NCBI RefSeq assembly: GCF_023065955.2 | Contig: NW_026622997.1 | Span: forward strand, 11,518,001 to 11,582,000 | Direction: 5' to 3' | Source: Ursus arctos | Lineage: Eukaryota > Chordata > Mammalia > Carnivora > Ursidae | Length of the DNA: 64,000 nt | Part shown: piece by piece, positions 57,945 through 64,000 of the stretch | How positions within the stretch are numbered: the stretch's first letter is position 1 | Layout of the letters: every line of letters starts with the position of its first letter | Notes under the pieces: model-generated | Seen by the model: only the letters and a program-made list of their open reading frames with translations | Databases searched by the model: none | Told to the model about the DNA's origin: nothing | Position numbers and translations under genes: made by a program

Positions 57945-58085
57945 ACTCGACGGCTCCTGAGCCGGGCTCATCAGATTAAGGGGTCCCGCCCCGTAGGCAC
58001 CGAATCACAATCTCCTGGGCTGGCAAGTCCGTATTCTTAATAAGCTCTCCAGGCCACTCTGGTAGGGATTCCTTGTGGGGAACCA
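57945..58085 (+). mobile_element. MER5A-like hAT-Charlie relic
   Basis: 'gctcatcagattaaggggtcccgccccgtaggcaccgaatcacaatctcctggg ... gtccgtattcttaataagctctccaggccactctggta' follows the MER5A body in the sense direction. Diverged. Confidence 0.6.
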
Positions 58086-59088
58086 ATGCCTTAGCCAGTT
58101 TGCTCTACCAGTTCTGAGACCTCCCCCCGAGCCTCCTGTCTCCCCTTGGGAGAGCAAGAGTTCTTCGTTCGCATGTGTCCGTTTCAGCCTGTCCTCCTGC
58201 TTTTGTTTCTAATGGACAGTCATTGATAGGCAGGGCTGGCAGTTGTTTTTATCCAGATGGCCTGCTGCTGTCCAAATTTAGCACTGGTTGGAAGCAGGGA
58301 TGGATGCGTCAGAAGTCCTCTGCCCTGCTAGGTAGGAAGGGGATTTGGGTTGACGTGCTGTGTATGTGCTGAGTGACTCACTTTCTGTCCATCGAAGCCT
58401 GTTGGAGATGATGCAATAAGCCGGGCCCTGGGCAGACCACTTCCTGTACCTTTGGAGACGCAGACCCAGGGTGTGGTATTTGGCAGTCTTCTTAGGGGGA
58501 GGCGATTTGGCTGATCCTTTTCAAGGGAAGAGTCAGAGGTAAGGTGGGGGAAGCTGTCAGCTCTACACCCCACAGGTCCTCCAGTTTAGGAATGAGTAGT
58601 CAGAAATTTAGGGTTCGTTTTCTAAAAGATGACTATTAACCCCTTTTTCAAAGAATATCTGTCTATCCAAGGATCTGTTCCTTTCTTTCTCGTTGGAAAA
58701 GCAAACATCTGTCCTACCGAGCAGTAGCAAACATTCCGTCACAGCCAACTTTCAATTAACCGTGATGCTACGAATTTATTATCTGGCTACAAATTATCGT
58801 GTCCCCTTCCTTTTCCTTTCTTGTTTATAAGCTATCAAGAGACAAATTCACCTTCTGGTGTTATGACATGCCTGGTGGACCAGCAGGTAGAAACTGAGGA
58901 TTAAAATTGATGGGGCCAGTTGGAGGGGCAGAGTCCTCACCCCCTCCCCTCCCAGAGAGAATTTCAACTGTCCATTTTTCTAAGTCTCTAACTGTTGAAG
59001 CCAAGGGTGGTTTTTTGTCGTTGAGCCTTTTTTTTTTTTTTTTTAATCCCCACTGAAGAACAGTAAAAGATGATAGAATCTAGGTGTG
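58086..59088. other. Unique sequence
   Basis: No exon or repeat recognised. T-runs lie at 59029-59044. Confidence 0.4.
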
Positions 59089-59089
59089 G

Positions 59090-59204
59090 GTTTTTTTTTT
59101 TTTTTTGAAATTGTGGTGAAATACACATCACATAAAATTTACCATCTTCACCCTTTTTTAAGTGTACTCATCAGTCCTGTTAAGTACATTCACAGCGCTG
59201 TGCA
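59090..59204 (-). mobile_element. L1 3' end fragment, antisense
   Basis: Begins with a T-run (tail complement) followed by 'gaaattgtggtgaaatacacatcacataaaatttaccatc' and 'taagtgtactcatcag', the antisense L1 3' terminus. The next SINE interrupts it at its right end. Confidence 0.75.
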
Positions 59205-59222
59205 CTGGAATCTAGGTTTTTA

Positions 59223-59448
59223 TTTATTTTTTTTTAAATTTTTTTTTTAATTTTTTTTTTAAAGATTTTATTTATTTATTCGACAGAGAGAGACAGCCAG
59301 TGAGAGAGGGAACACAAGCAGGGGGAGTGGGAGAGGAAGAAGCAGGCTCATAGCGGAAGAGCCTGATGTGGGACTTGATCCCAGAACGCCGGGATCACGC
59401 CCTGAGCTGAAGGCAGACGATTAACCGCTGTGCCACCCAGGCGCCCCC
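59223..59448 (-). mobile_element. can-SINE, panda/bear subtype, long T-run
   Basis: Inverted copy with an enlarged poly-T/TTTA tail (59223-59262). Perfect 18-bp TSD ctggaatctaggttttta at 59205-59222 and 59449-59466. Confidence 0.96.
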
Positions 59449-59466
59449 CTGGAATCTAGGTTTTTA

Positions 59467-60555
59467 AACTCATTTGCAACATAAGCGACTCTTCTAAAAA
59501 TGTCCGAAAATGAATCCCAGGTTACACACAAAACTATGAATGAGAGACAATGGTATTAGCAGAGGCTTAAAGCATCCAGATGCTCTCCTGAGAGAAGGCC
59601 CTTGTAGGTTGGGCTTGCCTGGGGACAGCTTTTCACAGCAGCTAATTGCGAAGTTAATTAGTGTGGAGGAAAAAGGCCATTTTATGCTTGAGATTTCTTT
59701 ACGATGCCAGAAATATTGCTAGCACCTTGATACTGATTTTAAAGTTTTCCTGAAGCTCTAAGAGTAGAAGGAGAGAAGGTGCCCCGTCAGATGTGAACTT
59801 ACAGAATTTAATTTACACACTTGCTTAGAGTTTCCAGTTTGTTTTTGGTATACTCTGTAGAAATATTCTTTTAAGGTACGCGGAGGGGTAGGTCATATTT
59901 GCTGCTGTTATCCAATTTTTTTTCTGATGAAATCTTACGATTTATGAAAATAGGGGTATCAACCACCCAAAAAATCCGAAGGGAGCAGGAACCTGTGAAT
60001 TCATTATCATGTAAAGGATCACGTCACGAAATGAAACAATTTTTAAGGTTAAAGAGTTGAGTAAGAGTCACAAGAAAGATTGGAGGCATTGTTGCTGTTT
60101 GTCAGAGTTCTTGGTCAACCGAAATCTACTACAGTTCACTTTTTTTTTTTTCAACATTAGAAAATTTATTTTCACAACCCTTTACTGTTTGCACTCAGTC
60201 ATTCATAATACCCACAGAACAGGTTTGGAGCTAGTCATTCCGACAGGAGGTCAGCTGCAGTTACAGAGAAGCAGGGTGTTTATGTTCTACCGAAGGAGAG
60301 ATGCCTTCGCTGATCTCTCGTGGCTTTGGAAAGGTATAGCTTATTGATCAACCCATTTAAAAAGTGCTGCCCAATTTGAGAAAACTTATAGAATCTTCTG
60401 AGTTTATCTTATTGGAGACTGCTTTAGTCAACTTCTGCTTATCAGTCCTGAGAAGATGTGTTAAAACCAGTTTGGCAACTTTTTTTAAATCTATCATGTG
60501 AGAAGGCCCTTAGAAAAGAGTTTTGAAACAATATCAGCGTTGAAACTAAAAGTGA
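59467..60555. other. Unassigned sequence
   Basis: No repeat or exon recognised with confidence. Confidence 0.4.
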
Positions 60556-61105
60556 ACGCCTTTTTAAAAAACATTTTTAGAGAATTGAAATATAGTTGAC
60601 AGACAGTATTATATTTGTTTCAGGTATCCACCATAGCGATTAGACAATTTTATACGTCATACTATGCTCACTGTGGTAAGTGTAATTGTCACCATGCAAC
60701 ATTATTACAATATTATTATTGTTATTTTCATTATTACAGTATTATTGACTGCGTTCCTTATTCTGTGCTCTTTATCCCCATGACTTTTTTTGTTTTGTTT
60801 TTTGTGACTGGAAGTTTGTGTACCTCTTAATCCCCTCCACCTGTTTCGGTCCCCCCTCCCCCCTCTCCCCTCTGGCAACCATCAGTTTGTTCTCTGTATT
60901 CATTATTCTGTTTCTGTTTGTTTGCTCGTTTGTTTTGTTTCACATCGAAGTAAAATCAAATGGTATTTATCTTTCCCTGTCTGACTTATTTCATAGTATC
61001 ATTAGCATAGTACCCTCTAGGTCCATCCACGTTGTTGCAAATGGAAAGAGCTCGTTCTGTTTGATGGCTGAGTAATATGCCATTGTACGTATATAACATC
61101 TTCTT

Positions 61106-61141
61106 GAGAATTCTACCACTGAGCCACCAATGCAAGCTACC
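61106..61141 (-). pseudogene. Retro-inserted 5' half of tRNA-Gly(GCC)
   Basis: On the minus strand, 61133 down to 61106 (28 nt) equals the first 28 nt of tRNA-Gly-GCC (acceptor 5' strand gcattgg, D arm ggctcagtgg, up to gaattctc at the edge of the anticodon stem) with one T-to-C change in the D arm. Four to eight extra nt (gctt or ggtagctt) precede it. Direct repeat acatcttctt flanks the unit at 61096-61105 and 61142-61151. The uninterrupted L1 sequence around it shows what the empty site looked like. There is no A tail, as in tailless retropseudogenes made from RNAs cut at the 3' side. It is too short to be a tRNA gene. Confidence 0.85.
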
Positions 61142-61237
61142 ACATCTTCTTTATCCAGTCATCTATCAGTGGACACTTAGGTTGCTTCCATAACTTGGCT
61201 GTTGTAAGTAAGTAATGCTGCAAATAACACAGGGGTG

Positions 61238-61442
61238 AGGGGGACCTGGTGGCTCAGTCCCGCTAAGCGTTGATTGAGGCTCAGGTGGTGATTTTGGGAT
61301 CCTGGGATCGAGCCCCTCCTCGGCCTCCATGCTTATCATGGAGTCTCCTTGGAATTCTCTGTCTTCCTCTGTCCCCGTCCCCCACTTGTGCACTCTCTCT
61401 CTCTCTAAATGAATAAATAAAATCTTTAAAAATAAATTAACA
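61238..61442 (+). mobile_element. can-SINE
   Basis: Diverged head 'acctggtggctcagtcc'. TSD aaca(c/t)aggggtg at 61226-61237 and 61443-61454, inside L1. Confidence 0.93.
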
Positions 61443-61499
61443 AACATAGGGGTGCATATATCTTTTTGAATTAGTGTTTCCGTAAAACTGAATGCTTTT

Positions 61500-61950
61500 A
61501 AATTAGAATATTTATGCTATGTATATTTCTCTTAGTTTGGAGGTTTCATCATTTAAAAGCCAAGATTTCATGGTAGGAGCTTAATTACCGATGGAAGGGT
61601 TTCCATTTATAGCAATACCAGGTATAGGCAGTTTAGAATTTCACCGAGAATTTGGAATACCTGCATATTCACAAGCCTGTGCACAAGTGCACGCACCCGC
61701 ACACACACACACCCCCACACACACATGCACCCAGTATAATTTACTGAATTCTGTTTAGAAGCTGACTTTATATAGAAATTTGAATCAACTATTTCATATT
61801 GCAGTTTTAGAAGATGTTTGCCCTTCCCAGCACAGTGTAGTCATGGGTTTCAACTAATTGCCAAAAGAAAGTGGCTGATCACATCGCTGCATCGCAAATC
61901 TATAGAAAATGCAAGTCCAGGTGGTCCCTGGGAGTCTCGTGTATTTCAAT
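61500..61950. other. Unassigned sequence with a CA-rich tract
   Basis: An interrupted (CA)n run lies at about 61695-61727. Otherwise nothing recognised. Confidence 0.5.
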
Positions 61951-61963
61951 TTTGACTTTTCTT

Positions 61964-62164
61964 TTTTCTTTTTTTAAAAAATATTTTATGTGAGAGAGAG
62001 AGAGCGCGAGCAAGCATGGGTGGGGGCAGAGAGAGAGGGAGAAGCAGACTCCCTGCTGAGCAGAGAGCCCAAGTGGGGTTTGACTCCGACTTAATCCCAG
62101 GACCCTGGGATCATGACCTGAGCCAAAGGCAGATGCTTAACTGACTAAGTCACCCAGGTGCCCC
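61964..62164 (-). mobile_element. can-SINE
   Basis: Inverted copy with a slightly enlarged body ('gactccgacttaatcccagg'). TSD tgacttttctt at 61953-61963 and 62165-62175. Confidence 0.95.
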
Positions 62165-62175
62165 TGACTTTTCTT

Positions 62176-63110
62176 CTAAAGCTGAGTTCTTACATTTTAC
62201 TAGAAAAATACTCCAGCTCTTAAGATCCAACAATCCCACAATCCATACAAGCCCGTTCTACCGTGAAATTCTGTGATGATAAACACAGGAAATCTCTACA
62301 CTTCGTGTTAGTACAGAAAGATCCTGTTCAGTAGTCGCGACCCTTTGCTTTGTCATTTCTGTGTTTCACAGAGCCTTCTGCCTCCTGAAATGTCAGCCTG
62401 GCCCTCAAACTCATGTGTGTTTTACTTTTGATTACCTTGGTCCTCGGCCAGCCTCATATTCGACACTCTCCGCATAGGCAGTATGGCTGCTTCTTGATGT
62501 TGAGCTGTTAATCTTTTTACTCTTTCCTGTCACTTTTCCCCGTGATTGATGCTCGTGAGCCTGAGGGGGGAAAAGTGATGAAAATGACTTTGAAAACAGC
62601 TTTGAAAAGGAATATTTTAGGTTGGACTTGGGTCTTACCTAAGACCATAAAATAATTGAAAAAGCAAACTGGTCTGTTTGTAAGGCAGTACCTCGGCCCT
62701 TTGCAATGAGTAAGCTGGCATTCTAACGAATACTTTGTAGTAGAAGCGAAGAGGGTTTTCCTGGTGTTTTTGCGGTGATTCAGATATCCGGGTCTGTGGT
62801 GTGAGGGAGGGCAAGAATTCGCAGATGATCTGTATCCAGTTCTAGGGAAAGGTTGCAGAAAGGGGTCCTCTTTCCTTGGGGATGAAAAATAAAATTCTTT
62901 CTGAGTTGTAGTCATTACCAAAACTCAGACCCTGTTACCTCCGAATAGTTCCTCCACCCCCCTATCCAATCCAATTCACTAACTCTTGGTTTGTCTTTGG
63001 AGGCCCCCTCCCCCACTGGCCGCCAGGCCCCATTGTGTGCAGAGTGACCATTACAATGTGAGGAGAAAATATTCAAACCTCTGTTGTAGTTTTAGCTCGC
63101 CTTCTGTTTT
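62176..63110. other. Unique sequence containing the donor of a 33-bp duplication
   Basis: No gene. The 134-codon minus frame at 62517-62921 has no domain. Bases 62687-62719 recur exactly at 63785-63817. Confidence 0.5.
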
Positions 63111-63356
63111 TCAGTTCGTTAAAGTTGCAGTAAAATAGATGTCACATAAATGTGCTGTTGTAATCCTTTCTAAGCGTACAGGTCAGTGGCATGAATTCAT
63201 TCACCATGTTATGCAACCATCACCACTGTCCATTTCCAAAATTTTTCATCACCTCAAAGAGAAGCCCCATACTTATTAGGCGGTAACTTCCCAAGCCCCT
63301 CTTCACCCTCTACTTTCTGTCTTCTATGGCCATTGTAGATATTTTGTGTCACTATA

Positions 63357-63779
63357 CAGTAGTCCTCCCCTTACCCACGGTTTCGCTTTCTGTGCTTCCA
63401 GTGAACCGCGGTAAACTGTGATCCAGAAGCGAATGATCCTCCTTCTGACGTATCCTCAGAAGGTCAATAGCAGCCTAACCGCTGCATCACAGCGCCTGCG
63501 TCATGCACTCACTTCCTCTCATCACGGAGGCATTTTATCAGCTCATACCAATCCAAGAGGGAGCAGGGTGAGGACAGCGCAGTAAGATATTTGGAGAGAG
63601 ACCACATTCACGTAACTTTGATTACAGAATATTCTTGTAGTGGTTCTGTGTTTTTTTTATTATAGTTACTCTCTTGCTGTGCCTAATTTATAAATTAAAC
63701 TTTATCATACGTATGTACGACTAGGAAGAACATAGTAAACCCCACTGGGGTTCTTGGAACGCATCCCCCACAGATAAGG
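63357..63779 (+). mobile_element. Tigger-type (pogo/Tc1-mariner) non-autonomous DNA transposon, 3' end lost
   Basis: Starts at a TA dinucleotide with the terminal inverted repeat 'cagtagtcctccccttacccacgg'. The 3' subterminal part 'tagttactctcttgctgtgcctaatttataaattaaactttatcatacgtatgta' and 'ttcttggaacgcatcccccacagataagg' are typical. The last part of the 3' inverted repeat and the second TA are missing, replaced by other sequence. No transposase frame. Confidence 0.85.
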
Positions 63780-63784
63780 CTTAT

Positions 63785-63817
63785 AGTACCTCGGCCCTTT
63801 GCAATGAGTAAGCTGGC
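63785..63817 (+). repeat. 33-bp exact copy of 62687-62719
   Basis: Identical over 33 bp to sequence 1,098 bp upstream, same orientation. It sits exactly where the Tigger 3' end and some L1 sequence are missing. A ctggcttata-type unit then recurs at about 63813, 63833 and 63852. Confidence 0.9.
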
Positions 63818-64000
63818 TTATAATGTGTGTAGTCTGGCTTATAATGTTAATACTGGCTTATGTGTTCAGAGTTCATCCATTCCTTTTTATGGCTGAGTAA
63901 TATTCCATTGTCTACATGGACCACGTTCTGTCTATCCATCTCTTGATGGACATCTGGGTTGTTTCCACACTTCGGCTATTTTGAATAATGCTGCTCTGAA

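Larger units (their letters stand above)
60555..61500 (-). mobile_element. L1 3' region, antisense, carrying a tRNA half and a SINE
   Basis: 'gagaattgaaatatagttgacagac', 'gtttcaggtatccaccatagc', 'actggaagtttgtgtacctcttaatcccctccacctg', 'ggctgagtaatatgccattgtac', 'atctatcagtggacacttaggttgcttcc' give an antisense L1. It carries insertions at 61106-61141 (tRNA-Gly half) and 61238-61442 (SINE). Confidence 0.88.
63112..64000 (-). mobile_element. L1 3' region, antisense, broken by a Tigger and running off the window
   Basis: Left arm 63112-63356 ('ttctaagcgtacaggtcagtggcatg', 'gcaaccatcaccactgtccatttcc'). The right arm begins at about 63829 ('gtctggctta', 'gttcatccattcctttttatggctgagtaatattccattgtc') and continues beyond 64000. 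Part of the L1 between the arms is missing. Confidence 0.85.

Noticed and set aside
1663..62164. tRNA genes at each SINE head
   Set aside because: The 'ggtggctcag..ggttaagc' heads are the tRNA-Lys-derived part of can-SINEs, without an acceptor stem or anticodon arm that folds properly.

Overview
The window is nuclear DNA from a caniform carnivore, most likely a bear (Ursidae, giant panda included). The main clue is about 33 copies of the tRNA-Lys-derived carnivore SINE (can-SINE). At least eight belong to a subtype with a 'gggcgtgatcc ... cttccgctatgagcc' body, which I recognise as the family described from the giant panda (SINEC1_AMe). L1 3' ends of carnivore type agree with this. No complete protein-coding gene is visible. 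Nearly all open frames are chance frames inside repeats, or stop-poor frames inside one very GC-rich block.

Layout: 1-5.2 kb is unique sequence and then antisense L1 fragments carrying three SINEs. 5.2-9.3 kb is AT-rich, with a decayed LINE (HAL1/L1-like) in plus orientation. 9.3-20 kb mixes unique DNA with a (TG)n tract, MIRs, a hAT relic, an MLT1 LTR and paired SINEs. 20-28 kb has an antisense L1, unique DNA and two L2 pieces. 28-31.4 kb is a repeat nest: a hAT relic, then a plus-strand L1 carrying three SINEs, two of them inserted one after the other into the same target. 31.4-43.8 kb has three LTR-like MaLR elements or pieces, L2s (one split by an MLT1), a 129-bp homopurine tract, MIRs and a young truncated L1 3' end. 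43.8-52.6 kb is the least repetitive part and holds a retro-inserted 3' half of tRNA-Asn.

52.64-54.18 kb is a strong CpG island with many GC boxes and no obvious TATA box. It is the best promoter and first-exon candidate here. A minus-strand ATG in strong Kozak context is followed 22 nt later by a GTAAGG donor. I could not name the gene, and the strand is not settled.

54.2-64 kb returns to SINEs, a MER5A-like relic, an antisense L2 and antisense L1s. One L1 carries a 28-nt 5' half of tRNA-Gly between short direct repeats. At the right edge a Tigger transposon inside an L1 has lost its 3' end, and a 33-bp exact copy of sequence lying 1.1 kb upstream sits at the break.

The genes do not form a pathway. 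The window records layered retrotransposition, with order readable from nesting and target-site duplications (TSDs). I did not find a new gene system. The most unusual items are the two tRNA-half insertions, the templated junction and the serial SINE insertion. Family names were assigned by eye and need a RepeatMasker run.
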